Shown here piece by piece: positions 1-8,532 of a stretch of DNA of 64,000 nt (its first letter is position 1; every line of letters begins with the position of its first letter). Source of the stretch: an uncultured Poribacteria bacterium (GTDB lineage Bacteria; Poribacteria; WGA-4E; WGA-3G); contig OY282383.1 of assembly GCA_958295855.1 (NCBI GenBank), positions 1,308,481 to 1,372,480 on the forward strand. The letters are read 5' to 3'. The notes under the pieces were generated by a model that had not been told where the DNA came from, searched no databases, and worked only from the letters and a program-made list of their open reading frames with translations. Position numbers and translations under genes: made by a program.

Positions 1-784
1 CTCTAAGATGGTGAACTATTTCTGCCCTGGCTTTCCATCCGCTGCGAGCCGCGTGATTGATGCTGTGCGGGATTTGCGCACCACGACCTATTCGCACGAC
101 CGCGTTATTATTGTGGAGGCGATGGGAAGGGATGCCGGTTGGTTGACGTTGTCGGCAGCTTATGGCCAGGCGGATCTCATTGTTGTGCCTGAGGTGCCGT
201 ATCAACCCGACCGGCTTGCAGAAGCAATTCGCGAGAAACATGCTGAACAAGGAAACGTGATTGTCGTTGTTTCGGAGGGTATCCGCAATGATGATGGCGA
301 ATTGATGATAACCTCACAGGCGGAGCTTGACGCGTTTGGGCATACGAAACCGGGCGGCTGTTCTGAGATCATCGTGGAAGCGATGAAGAAACGGCTCCCT
401 GAAATTTCAGCCTCATCGTTCCGGGCGTTAATACTTGGCTATCTCCAAAGGTGTGGGAGCCCGATGCCATTGGATAGAGACACTGCTATTAAAGCGGGTT
501 CGCTCGCGGTACGGGCACTCGCAGATGGAATGCTTAACGGGGTTGCAACGATTACGCGGACAGATGCTGGTATAGAACCAACCCTGTTGCCGTTAGAACA
601 GGTGTTGAAACGGGATGAATCGGGGCACGTTATCCGCCGAAGCCTTGACCCGCGTTTTTACGATGCTGAACGCTACCAGTTGTCTCCCGCAGGGGCAGGG
701 TATTTCCGACCGCTTTTCGGTGACTTGCCACCTCGCGCTTTGTCCTTGGATGAACATTTGGTTAACATCGGCGAGATTGGGTGA
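1..784 (+). CDS. 6-phosphofructokinase, 5'-truncated by window edge
   Basis: This glycolytic enzyme family phosphorylates fructose 6-phosphate. The frame is already open at base 2, so the gene starts upstream of the window. The visible part begins with a PGFPSAA segment, followed by VEAMGRDAGWLTLSAA, which matches the family's MGR.AG sugar-phosphate-binding region, and then PEVPY and VVVSEGI, both typical of the C-terminal half. The nucleotide/pyrophosphate donor motif lies off the edge, so ATP versus PPi use cannot be decided. The stop at 782-784 is followed by two palindromic repeats. The family call is firm; the exact type is open. Confidence 0.85.
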   Translation, partial: SKMVNYFCPGFPSAASRVIDAVRDLRTTTYSHDRVIIVEAMGRDAGWLTLSAAYGQADLIVVPEVPYQPDRLAEAIREKHAEQGNVIVVVSEGIRNDDGELMITSQAELDAFGHTKPGGCSEIIVEAMKKRLPEISASSFRALILGYLQRCGSPMPLDRDTAIKAGSLAVRALADGMLNGVATITRTDAGIEPTLLPLEQVLKRDESGHVIRRSLDPRFYDAERYQLSPAGAGYFRPLFGDLPPRALSLDEHLVNIGEIG

Positions 785-806
785 TAATTGCGTATATTCC
801 GTTAAG

Positions 807-896
807 GGTGTTAACCCCTGCAAAGCAGGGGCAAATACCAATAATGTAGGCGCGGTTTCAAAGGGTGTAAACCCCTGCAAAGCAGGGGAAAATACC
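807..896. repeat. Two copies of the 33-nt core palindrome
   Basis: Copies at 807-839 and 864-896 each begin GGTGT, contain a perfect CCCCTGC-AAA-GCAGGGG hairpin and end AATACC. They are separated by 24 nt. This bare core is the unit that recurs about 30 times in the window. Here it sits just after the phosphofructokinase stop and before the convergent hsdR gene. Confidence 0.95.
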
Positions 897-940
897 AATA
901 CTGCGCCTATAATTTTCGATGGAATAACCTGACATAATTT

Positions 941-3900
941 TTAATTCTCAGTATAGATGCTTTTTCCAGCACCGTAATAAGAATCATAGATGTGCTGATA
1001 AACCGCTTCACACTTCTGCTTGAACAGTTCTGGTGTGTAAGGCTCGGGCAGTTCGTCGTCAAGTGTTTTTTCAACAGTGAACTTGACTTGGGCTCGCGAC
1101 CGTTCTTGCTTACGCCAATCTAAAACTAGTTTTTCCTGTTTGAGCGTCTCAAGTAGCCTTTTCGTTGCGTCTTTAACTTCATCCCGCTCGGGGTGGGTTA
1201 GCTCAGGTTCAGCGTGAGTGAGGACATCAAAAACCGTCAATTCTTCTTCGGAGAGTTCTTCGGTCCTTGCGCGATTGCCCTCATCATTCAGCCTATTTAC
1301 GAATTCAAGGAGGTCCTCAAAGAACACATCCGCGTCGATGGAGGCTTCGTTATACGCATGGATGAGCTGCTCAAATCGTGTTTGATAATCCATACGGCTT
1401 TTGTTGAGTCGGAGCATCGCGGCAAGTTTGGTGTTAATGGCACTTCTAAGTCTCTCAATTTCAATTCGTTTGTGGGCAGTCCTAAATTTCGCCCGCAACA
1501 TTTCAAAATCAATTCGGCTTAAGTCAATCTGTTGCACAGTATTGCGGCGTATTTCGCCCAAATGCGACGTGCATTCCTGATTTTGGGTGTTGTAGTTGGC
1601 CGGCTCTCTTTCAATAACATACCCTTCGGGCGCGATTGACAGGTCAAGTAAGTTCTCAACTTCTGTCATCAGATTAGAGATGTCAGCCGGTGCTGTCAAA
1701 TTTTTGATTTTCTGTGCAATAATATTGGTAAGTGTGCAGATTCCCATGAAAGCCTGGGCATCGGAATCTGGTAGAATAGCCTTGTATAGTTTAGAGATGT
1801 TCGCTGCAAATTGGAGGTAGTCCCGTTTGGTTTCATCGTTTTCCAAGATAGCATCCATCGCCTCCTCGATGTGGCTGATGCGTTGTAAAGCATCACTCGT
1901 TTCAATTTTCGCTAAATCAACGCCGAGTCCTGTACAAAATTCAGAGATTTCTGCGATCGCCGCTCTGAGCTTTTGAAGGAGTTTAGACTTATCAGCAATC
2001 GGTTTTTTGTCTTCATCCGCACCGGTAGCGTAAATCGCCAGCGCTTTTTCAAGGGCACGGAAAACCCCGATGTAATCCACAATTAAACCGTTGTTTTTGT
2101 CTCCAAAGACGCGGTTGGCTCTGGCAATCGTCTGCATCAAGGTATGGTTTCGCTGTGGCTTGTCTAGATAAATTGTAGAACACGAAGGCACATCGAAGCC
2201 TGTGCTCCACATCGCACAGACGAAGGCGATTCGGAACGCATCCGCGGGATGTTTGAATTTGGTGTCCAAATCCTCAGTGTTCATGCGGTGTCGGTGCGGT
2301 TTGATGTCTACGCCCTGCTGTTTCAAATTGTCAATTTCGTTCTGTGACTGAGACACTACCACCGCCATATCGGTTTCTTCCATGTAGCGAATTTTTGTCT
2401 CCAACAACACCCGCTCACTGCCGAATAGCGTGGTTAACGCTGACTTCAGCCGTGCGATGTAGCGTTTCCAATGTTTCTGCACCTTGTCATACATCTTGAT
2501 TGCGGTGGCTTTGTCGATGGAGATTACCATGGCCTTCCCGTGATATCCCCTCCCCGTGAAATGTGAGACGATATCTTCCGCGATGGTTTCTAATCGCTCA
2601 TCTCGCGTGATAAGGTGGTACTCTCTGGCAAACTCGCGTTCAATCTTGGCTTCTTGCGCTTCATCAAGTTCGGCGGACTCAAGGATTTGCGCGAGGTCTT
2701 CGTTTAGTTCCTCGTTGGTTAATTGTAATTTGGGCACCCTGTTCTCATAATAGAGTGGCACGGTCGCGCCGTCTGAGATAGACTGCTTAAAATCGTAAAC
2801 TGAGACATAATCCCCGAAAACCTCACGCGTCTTTTCCTCTCCGACGATTAAGGGTGTACCTGTAAATGCGATGAATGCCGCATTGGGGAGCGCGGTGCGC
2901 ATGTTCAACGCCAATGTGTTGTATTGGCTGCGGTGTGCCTCATCGGTAATGACGATGATGTCTGAGCGATCGGAAAGCACAGGGTGTTTTTCACCACCTT
3001 TTGTTTGGAACTTTTGGATGAGGGTAAAAATGTAGCGATGGTCTGCTTGTAGCAATTGACGAAGATGCTTGATATTTTCTGCGTGGACACCCTCCTCAGT
3101 CACGACGCTGCTCGCACTCGCAAAATTCTTATAAATCTGGTCGTCTAACTCTTTCCTGTCTGTTACAAGAACAAAACTCCAGTTGCCCGGAATCTTTCTT
3201 AGCACCTTCTGAGCGAAGAAAATCATCGAGACGCTTTTGCCGGAGCCTTGCGTATGCCAAAACACACCGAGTTTTCCTCGGTTGGATTCTATTTGTTGCA
3301 GTGCTGCAATGGCGTTGTTGACACCCAAGTATTGATGGTTTTTGGCGATAAGTTTAATCAAGCCACCTTGGACTTCCATAAACAGGGTGAAATTCTCGAT
3401 GATGTCCAATAAACGTTGCGGATGGCAGAGTCCACGCAGCATCGTCTCCAACGAAACCTTGTGCTGTTCCGCTTCGTGCTCAATCCGTTTCCATTCAGCG
3501 AAGTGTTCCCAATTAGCAGTCAGGCTACCGACTTTGCTGTCTGTACCGTTGGAGAGAATAATGAAAGCGTTGTACCAGAAGAGATTGGGTATGGTGTCTT
3601 TGTAATCGCGGATGTTGTCATGGTAGGCAGCAAATATGGACGTGTCAATTCGCTTGAACTCCATTAGGAGAAGGGGTAGCCCGTTGATGAAACCGATCAC
3701 ATCCGGGCGTTTTGTATACATCTCACCGGTGATCCAGCATTGCGATACGGCGAGGAAATCGTTGTTCTCTGGATTTTCCCAGTCAATTACTTGAAGTACT
3801 TCAACAGTTTCACCTTCACCGCTCGGGTCGCTGATGGGGGCCTTCACGCCATCTTTCAGCAGGCTGTAAATTTCGCTATTGGCTTCAGCAATGCTCATGA

Positions 3901-4147
3901 GTGCGCGGGAGCGGGTGAGTTCCGCAATTACCGCGGCAATTGCATCTTCCGGTACATTGGGGTTGAGTTTTTTCAATGCGGGACGAAGCCGAGAAGTTAG
4001 CACAACTTCGGATTTCGTTTGCCTGCCAAGCAGACTACCATCGCTCTGATCAAATTCACTGTAGCAGTTTAGCGTCTCCCACCCCATTCCTGCGAGCAGG
4101 TTAATTGCGGGTTGTTCAATGAGCTGATCTTCGCTGTAGGGGTTCAT
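941..4147 (-). CDS. hsdR: Type I restriction enzyme, R (motor/nuclease) subunit
   Basis: A 1068-residue protein of normal HsdR length. It cuts unmodified DNA after ATP-driven translocation, in complex with HsdM and HsdS. Seen in order: an N-terminal PD-(D/E)xK-type nuclease segment ending LLLMEFKR, Walker A HTQGSGKS, the DEAH box in ITDEAHRSQY, FTGTPL, and an SF2 motif VI (QTIARANRVFG). The ATG start at 4147 has only a weak AGG upstream. A 96-bp tandem duplication repeats this start and leader just upstream. Near residue 858 the protein carries ECTSHLGEIRR, encoded by an element otherwise found between genes. hsdS is 960 bp away and hsdM lies beyond other genes. Confidence 0.95.
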   Translation of the reverse strand: MNPYSEDQLIEQPAINLLAGMGWETLNCYSEFDQSDGSLLGRQTKSEVVLTSRLRPALKKLNPNVPEDAIAAVIAELTRSRALMSIAEANSEIYSLLKDGVKAPISDPSGEGETVEVLQVIDWENPENNDFLAVSQCWITGEMYTKRPDVIGFINGLPLLLMEFKRIDTSIFAAYHDNIRDYKDTIPNLFWYNAFIILSNGTDSKVGSLTANWEHFAEWKRIEHEAEQHKVSLETMLRGLCHPQRLLDIIENFTLFMEVQGGLIKLIAKNHQYLGVNNAIAALQQIESNRGKLGVFWHTQGSGKSVSMIFFAQKVLRKIPGNWSFVLVTDRKELDDQIYKNFASASSVVTEEGVHAENIKHLRQLLQADHRYIFTLIQKFQTKGGEKHPVLSDRSDIIVITDEAHRSQYNTLALNMRTALPNAAFIAFTGTPLIVGEEKTREVFGDYVSVYDFKQSISDGATVPLYYENRVPKLQLTNEELNEDLAQILESAELDEAQEAKIEREFAREYHLITRDERLETIAEDIVSHFTGRGYHGKAMVISIDKATAIKMYDKVQKHWKRYIARLKSALTTLFGSERVLLETKIRYMEETDMAVVVSQSQNEIDNLKQQGVDIKPHRHRMNTEDLDTKFKHPADAFRIAFVCAMWSTGFDVPSCSTIYLDKPQRNHTLMQTIARANRVFGDKNNGLIVDYIGVFRALEKALAIYATGADEDKKPIADKSKLLQKLRAAIAEISEFCTGLGVDLAKIETSDALQRISHIEEAMDAILENDETKRDYLQFAANISKLYKAILPDSDAQAFMGICTLTNIIAQKIKNLTAPADISNLMTEVENLLDLSIAPEGYVIEREPANYNTQNQECTSHLGEIRRNTVQQIDLSRIDFEMLRAKFRTAHKRIEIERLRSAINTKLAAMLRLNKSRMDYQTRFEQLIHAYNEASIDADVFFEDLLEFVNRLNDEGNRARTEELSEEELTVFDVLTHAEPELTHPERDEVKDATKRLLETLKQEKLVLDWRKQERSRAQVKFTVEKTLDDELPEPYTPELFKQKCEAVYQHIYDSYYGAGKSIYTEN
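1540..1576. repeat. Type A palindromic element (without core) inside hsdR
   Basis: The stretch reads ATTGCGGCG...CGCCCAAATGCGACGTGCATTC on the plus strand. It matches the empty type A elements at 18710-18749 and 31361-31400. It lies in frame within hsdR and adds about 12 residues without a stop. Confidence 0.8.
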
Positions 4148-4313
4148 TTGAAAACCTGGGTTAAAGCCATATAGGGCATTTAGTTATCCGGTAGGAGCGA
4201 TCTCCGAATCGCGACATAGCTGATCTTCGCTGTAGGGGTTCATTTGAAAACCTGGGTTAAAGCCATATAGGGCATTTAGTTATCCGGTAGGAGCGATCTC
4301 CGAATCGCGACAT
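4122..4313. repeat. 96-bp exact tandem duplication over the hsdR start
   Basis: The unit at 4122-4217 is repeated at 4218-4313. It contains the first nine hsdR codons, the upstream leader and a GTAGGAGCGATCTCCGAATC element (4191 and 4287 onward). The distal copy recreates the ATG at 4243, but that frame ends after 19 codons at a TAA, so it would give only a leader peptide. Confidence 0.95.
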
Positions 4314-4407
4314 AATTGAAAGCACATCCGCATCAACAAAGACTAAGGCTAATGTACGAAAAAAGATATTGGTGTCAAATGTTGCCCGGTAAATGCGCCA
4401 CCGAATC

Positions 4408-4629
4408 TCATATCTGTTTCTGTTCACGCCTTACCTCTGCTAGTGCCTCCTCAAAATCCTTTATAACTTCGTCCTCTGGCGTGTCGGCAAATGCCTGCCA
4501 GAAGGGAGAGGCGACTTGTTCCCATTCTTTCCACCCTGTCGTCGCGTCTGGTTTAAGGGATTTACGCAGTTCCTCGCGCTCAGCTTCAGACAGTTTTTCG
4601 AGGGTTATCGGTTCAGAAACTTGAGTCAT
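4408..4629 (-). CDS. Small acidic protein of unknown function
   Basis: A 73-residue charged, probably helical protein (starts MTQVSEPITLEKL). I do not recognise a family. A good ribosome site (AAAGGAG, 9 nt before ATG) supports translation. It lies between hsdR and an antitoxin gene, all on the minus strand. A 40-nt piece of the same gene (encoding FWQAFADTPEDEV) is repeated at about 4672-4718, so a duplicated neighbour has decayed. The spacing and size would suit an antitoxin or an accessory of a toxin locus, but that is a guess. Confidence 0.6.
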   Translation of the reverse strand: MTQVSEPITLEKLSEAEREELRKSLKPDATTGWKEWEQVASPFWQAFADTPEDEVIKDFEEALAEVRREQKQI

Positions 4630-4663
4630 TGCAATTTGCTCCTTTAAAAGTTATGCGAGTGCA

Positions 4664-4848
4664 GTTCCCTAATACTTCGTCCTCTGGCGTGTCGGCAAAT
4701 GCCTGCCAGAAGGGGAGGCGAATTCGGTTCTTGCCGCCGTTGATGAGTTGCCCTCGGAGCATCGCTGTCAATGAGGAAAATAACATAGGTATCCTGCTTG
4801 AGGTAATGATGAGTTGCCTTCCTCAGCCTTTCGCTCAGAGATGCCCCT
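4664..4848 (-). pseudogene. Fused gene remnants (nuclease/TOPRIM-like fragment plus duplicate of the 73-aa gene)
   Basis: Reading the minus strand gives SERLRKATHHYLKQDTYVIF followed by LIDSDAPRATHQRRQEPN. It looks like part of a conserved protein (DUF4276-like, tentative) but lacks a start and most of its length. It runs straight into a copy of the 73-residue gene's FWQAFADTPEDEV segment. A 6-codon frame starting ATG AAA AAG just after the antitoxin stop ends at TGA, as if the original downstream toxin gene had been cut off. I read this as a recombination scar. Confidence 0.45.
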
Positions 4849-4858
4849 TTTTCATTGC

Positions 4859-5059
4859 TTATCCATCTTTTATCAAGTCGGCTTGAATGTCCTGATAGTC
4901 TCGAAACTCTGTCTCGGTTCGCACCGCAACATCCATCTCTAATATGTCCTCTAAATCTTCGAGGCGTTGCATGAGATGTTCATATTCCTTGATTGACAAA
5001 AGGACAGCCGTTCTTTGCCCTTTGTCATTGACAAGATATTGGGGATTGATATTACGCAT
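4859..5059 (-). CDS. Phd/YefM-like antitoxin, partner toxin missing
   Basis: A 66-residue protein with the typical N-terminal pattern NPQYLVNDKGQRTAVLLS, followed by IKEYEHLMQRLEDLEDILE, as in small antitoxins that bind DNA and neutralise a RelE/ParE-type toxin. The ribosome site GGAGGACACC precedes the ATG. It has its own consensus promoter at 5086-5114. No intact toxin follows; only gene fragments do. It may now be an orphan antitoxin or a solitary regulator. Confidence 0.75.
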   Translation of the reverse strand: MRNINPQYLVNDKGQRTAVLLSIKEYEHLMQRLEDLEDILEMDVAVRTETEFRDYQDIQADLIKDG

Positions 5060-5085
5060 AGGTGTCCTCCTAATTGCCTTATTAA

Positions 5086-5114
5086 ATTATACACCGTCAC
5101 GTTGTTTTTGTCAA
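5086..5114 (-). promoter_or_regulatory. Consensus sigma-70 promoter for the antitoxin
   Basis: On the minus strand, TTGACA (5109-5114) and TATAAT (5086-5091) are spaced by 17 nt. The -35 box overlaps the hsdS stop codon, so the antitoxin can be transcribed separately from hsdS. Confidence 0.8.
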
Positions 5115-6367
5115 TTGCTTTTCGGATCATCGGCAATATCCAATTCAGATACGTCAACCTCGCCGGAGATGAGTTTGGGGAGGAGAAGGTCACGGGTCTG
5201 GCGGAGGTTTTGGTTTTGCTCCAACAGATTGTTGAGTACTTTTCTCAGTGGTCCAATTACTTCCTCAAAACGATTTCTTACCTCTTCTGTTGGAATGGCA
5301 AGGTCAAAACCTGTGATTACCCCTGCACTTGCACTCTTACGAGTCGTGCCGGTGCTTACGCCGTATATATAATCTTGATAACGGTCATCTGAAAGAGCGT
5401 AAAAGAGATAGTAAGGTGATAGCAGATTGGATCGCAATTTCAATCGAATCAGATAAGATGCAAAAACAGCCTCAATTTCCTTTTCGATAATCGCCACTTT
5501 TCCCGGATCTGCCATGCGAATCACGAGAATATCACCAGCATCCAGTTGATATTTCGCATGTTTTTTAGACTCAATTGGGCAAAAGGGTACTGTGCGCCAA
5601 TCAATATATGAGGTTTTATTGATGTCTTTACCCCGCACGAACTTCGGTCCAACTTCATCTTCAGTAGCAGATTCGGTATAGCCATACTGCGTCACAACCA
5701 AATCTGCAAGTTTCTTGACTTTCCACCCTTGCGGGATTGCTCCCAACGGCGATTCCACCATCGGCACATTCTCATGTCCGGGAAATCGGAAGTGGACGAA
5801 CCATTCTCGGTAGAGGGTTTGTGCCATCTCTTCAAGGATTTTGATGCGGCAGGTGTTGTTTTCGATCAAGTTGTCGTAGGTGCCGAGGATGGTGGCAATT
5901 TTGCGTTGGGTTCCAATAGGTGGCAGTGGAACCGGAAACGATGTCAGAATTTGTGCGTTGGCGTGAGGTTGGGCTGCCCCACCGCGATGTAGTTGAACAA
6001 ATTGTTTGTATTCGTCGGATTCAATGACAAATCCGATATACGTGCTGTCGTACTTCGGATTCACGCGAATTCGGACTAAGTAGGAGGCAAAAACAGCCTG
6101 ATGATCTGCTCTAATTCGCTTGGCATAGCCGGGGGTACCTGTTCGAGCAATAACAATATCGCCCTCTTTCAATTGGTATTTGCTTAGTTTTTCATCATCT
6201 ATCTTGCAATGCGGAACGGATGCCCAGTCAATTCCATCTGGCATAATATCTGTGATTCTGAGAAATTTGGGGCCAATCGGTTCTGGCTTCGCGCTAGCAG
6301 TGTAACCATAGTTTACCGAGTCGCAAATTTCCCGAAGAATGACACGCTCCCATTTTTCTGTTGCCAT
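5111..6367 (-). CDS. hsdS: Type I restriction system specificity subunit
   Basis: About 418 residues, the usual HsdS size. It selects the DNA target for HsdM and HsdR. It has two target-recognition halves, each followed by a conserved helical spacer (LPPIGTQRKIATILGTYDNL, then EEMAQTLYREWFVHFRFPG, and near the end LLEQNQNLRQTRDLLLPKL). The two halves resemble each other (GYTAS..GPKFLR..DI..W..VP..KYQL..GDI in both). I chose the ATG at 6367 because GGGAGG lies just upstream; a longer frame starts at 6391. It is separated from hsdM by about 4 kb of other genes. Confidence 0.92.
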   Translation of the reverse strand: MATEKWERVILREICDSVNYGYTASAKPEPIGPKFLRITDIMPDGIDWASVPHCKIDDEKLSKYQLKEGDIVIARTGTPGYAKRIRADHQAVFASYLVRIRVNPKYDSTYIGFVIESDEYKQFVQLHRGGAAQPHANAQILTSFPVPLPPIGTQRKIATILGTYDNLIENNTCRIKILEEMAQTLYREWFVHFRFPGHENVPMVESPLGAIPQGWKVKKLADLVVTQYGYTESATEDEVGPKFVRGKDINKTSYIDWRTVPFCPIESKKHAKYQLDAGDILVIRMADPGKVAIIEKEIEAVFASYLIRLKLRSNLLSPYYLFYALSDDRYQDYIYGVSTGTTRKSASAGVITGFDLAIPTEEVRNRFEEVIGPLRKVLNNLLEQNQNLRQTRDLLLPKLISGEVDVSELDIADDPKSN

Positions 6368-6391
6368 CACATTGCCTCCCTCTAAAATCAT

Positions 6392-6690
6392 TGGTCAGTG
6401 CCTGCTTATTATTCAGATTAGGTGGTAGATTCTGATAAGTACTAGACTGTTCCGATTTCCTGTTTTGCAATATTATATCACACGCTTTAGAATCTTTGCT
6501 ATATTTTTGCAATGTGGCAATGGGCGATCCCTGCTGCATCGCCCGTAAAAAGAAAAACCGGGCGGAGACAGGGCTCCGCCCTTACAGAAGGGGCGATGAG
6601 GCAACAAGCGCGCCCTGCTGCATCGCCCGTACAAATGAAGATGGTATTGCGAAGCACAAGACCTCGCACTAGATTGAGTTAAGAGATCGC
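6392..6690. repeat. Intergenic region with GGGCGAT...ATCGCCC repeats
   Basis: No gene is visible. Two copies of CCCTGCTGCATCGCCCGTA occur (about 6530-6548 and 6614-6632), with a GGCGGAGACAGGGCTCCGCC palindrome between them. The AT-rich part at 6400-6520 probably holds the hsdS leader. Confidence 0.6.
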
Positions 6691-7758
6691 TTACGCTTGA
6701 TTGCGATAGGTTTGTAAGACGTGGATGAAATGCTCCAAATGCTCTGCCTCCGCTGCCTCGTGAATCAACTGGCTGAGATGTTCTAAATCGTTAATCGCTT
6801 CCAGCGAAGGAGCCAAGATCTGTGCCATGCTGACATTGAAACGCCGATTGAGGAAGGCCAAGATGCACTCAATCGCATATTCTTTCGCCCCCAGTTGTTT
6901 GCCTTGTTCGATGCCTTGTTCTATGCCGCGTTGAATGCCTTGTTCGATGCCTTGTTCTATGCCGCGCTGAATGCCTTGTTCGATGCCGCGTTGAACACCG
7001 CGTTCGATGCCTTGTTCTATGCCTTGTTCGATGCCGCGTTGAACGCCCTGTTCTACGCCGCGTTCAATAATCATTTGATAAACAGATGACTCGTTCACAA
7101 TATCCTCCGGAATGAATGTTAAGAGGTCTGGACGCTCATGCGCTAAACCACTCATTACCCATAACTCTACCAATAAATTATTTCGCACCCCCGCATCCAC
7201 AGACAGCGACTGTGTGACTTCAGCACAATGTGCTGTCCACTCAGTCCCTGACATACCGATGGGCGGTTTCATCAAAGGTGTAAACGGCATCAGCCCCGGC
7301 TGCTGTGCTGCAAGGATTGGCTCTCCATCAACCTCGTTCAGCCGAATCACCTGGTACTCTACAATGAAACGGTGCCCCGGTACATTTTGGAAATACCCGC
7401 CTGGATCTTTCTGCCCGGCTGTCGACCGGAGATAAAGCACGAAAGAATAGATGGGCAGCCCATATTTCTCGTAACATCTGCCAAGATATCCCACATTGCG
7501 GCGCACCATGTCCGGCTGCCGGCTATCGTCTGTCTGGATTTCGCAATGTATCAAAACCGGCTGTCCCTCAAGCAGCACTTTTATCAAGATATCCATGTGG
7601 CGGACTTCGACTGTGGTTAAAGTGCTATCAACATGTTCAATGAACTCAAAGTCAAGCCTATCCATCAGGAAGCGCAGCATGTCCTCCGGAAACACGTAGA
7701 ACGGGTCTTTGGCAACGATGTCAAATTGTTGATGCGGTAAGCGGTTACCTTGTTTCAT
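6691..7758 (-). CDS. Rpn/PD-(D/E)xK family putative transposase-like nuclease
   Basis: About 355 residues. The N-terminal part (HQQFDIVAKDPFYVFPEDML, VRHMDILIKVLLEGQPVLIH, CEIQTDDS) fits the Rpn/YhgA-like family, whose members promote recA-independent recombination through a PD-(D/E)xK fold. The middle holds a long run of GI(E/Q)(Q/R) four-residue repeats (6895-7075), followed by a helical C-terminus. The ATG at 7758 is preferred because a longer frame would run into the next gene. It lies inside the split hsd locus and may have contributed to its interruption (inference). Confidence 0.75.
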   Translation of the reverse strand: MKQGNRLPHQQFDIVAKDPFYVFPEDMLRFLMDRLDFEFIEHVDSTLTTVEVRHMDILIKVLLEGQPVLIHCEIQTDDSRQPDMVRRNVGYLGRCYEKYGLPIYSFVLYLRSTAGQKDPGGYFQNVPGHRFIVEYQVIRLNEVDGEPILAAQQPGLMPFTPLMKPPIGMSGTEWTAHCAEVTQSLSVDAGVRNNLLVELWVMSGLAHERPDLLTFIPEDIVNESSVYQMIIERGVEQGVQRGIEQGIEQGIERGVQRGIEQGIQRGIEQGIEQGIQRGIEQGIEQGKQLGAKEYAIECILAFLNRRFNVSMAQILAPSLEAINDLEHLSQLIHEAAEAEHLEHFIHVLQTYRNQA

Positions 7759-7855
7759 ATTGGTATTATATATCATTTTATTGTGGGATGTCAAACGAAA
7801 AACCGGCAACCCCTGCGGCATTGCTCGTACAAAGTGAATATGGAAGCTTTTGCGT

Positions 7856-8407
7856 TTATTGTTGACTCCTTGTTTTAAAGGCAAACTGTTCTGCAACGAC
7901 AAAGCGATCGGCTGTTTCGGGGGAGCGATAGATGAGGCTGAATGCTGTCATTTCACACCGTAGTGGTTGCCATTTCTTTTGGAGTCGCTGTTGTTCCGTG
8001 CGGAGGGAGTGGTGCTGGAATTGTCCAACTGAGAGGTGTGGATGGAATCCGCCAGCATATCGTGCCGTGTCGTCGTAGTCGGGAAGGTGTTTCACCAGGG
8101 TGTCGTGTAGCTGCACGATGTCGTTCGCGGGTTCGGGTATCAGGAACATCGTAGACGATTTGCGATGTCGGAAAGCATCAAAGCGTGCAAACTCAACAGA
8201 GAAGGGGCACACCTCTTGTGCGGCTTGTGCGAGGGCGGGCATCACAGCTGCGAAATCGCGATGCACTGCGAACGGATAGAGCAACGTTATGTGCGGCATC
8301 CATCGCTCGACGTTCCGGTCGTGGATGCGGCGTATTGCCTGGATGGGTGCCTGGACGGTTTCGGGCGGGATGAGGACAACGGCTGTGGTGTGCGTTTTGC
8401 TAAGCAT
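7856..8407 (-). CDS. 2'-5' RNA ligase family protein (2H phosphoesterase)
   Basis: A 183-residue protein with the two signature motifs of the 2H superfamily, HIT in WMPHITLLYPF and HLS in FHPHLSVGQF, which provide the paired catalytic histidines. Members act on cyclic phosphates or 2'-5' linked RNA, usually as soluble enzymes. No strong ribosome site was seen at the ATG (8407). It sits between an SDR gene and the Rpn-type gene on the same strand. Substrate unknown. Confidence 0.85.
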   Translation of the reverse strand: MLSKTHTTAVVLIPPETVQAPIQAIRRIHDRNVERWMPHITLLYPFAVHRDFAAVMPALAQAAQEVCPFSVEFARFDAFRHRKSSTMFLIPEPANDIVQLHDTLVKHLPDYDDTARYAGGFHPHLSVGQFQHHSLRTEQQRLQKKWQPLRCEMTAFSLIYRSPETADRFVVAEQFAFKTRSQQ

Positions 8408-8532
8408 ACTGTGAAAGCTCGTAGATGAGCAATTGGACCTTTGCGCGCCTTTCTGCGAAGTTTGTTAAAGTGAAGTAGGACTGAGGCACGGGGTCTGGTT
8501 TCCCTACAAATAACAAGCAGATAGCCGAACAT

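Noticed and set aside
807..896. CRISPR array from repeated ~33-nt units
   Set aside because: Only two copies with a 24-nt gap, perfect central hairpins, scattered single copies elsewhere in both orientations and inside genes, and no cas genes in the window.
6895..7089. Plus-strand frame MFALFDALFYAAL with repeated units
   Set aside because: It is the antisense shadow of the GI(E/Q)(Q/R) repeat in the Rpn-type gene.
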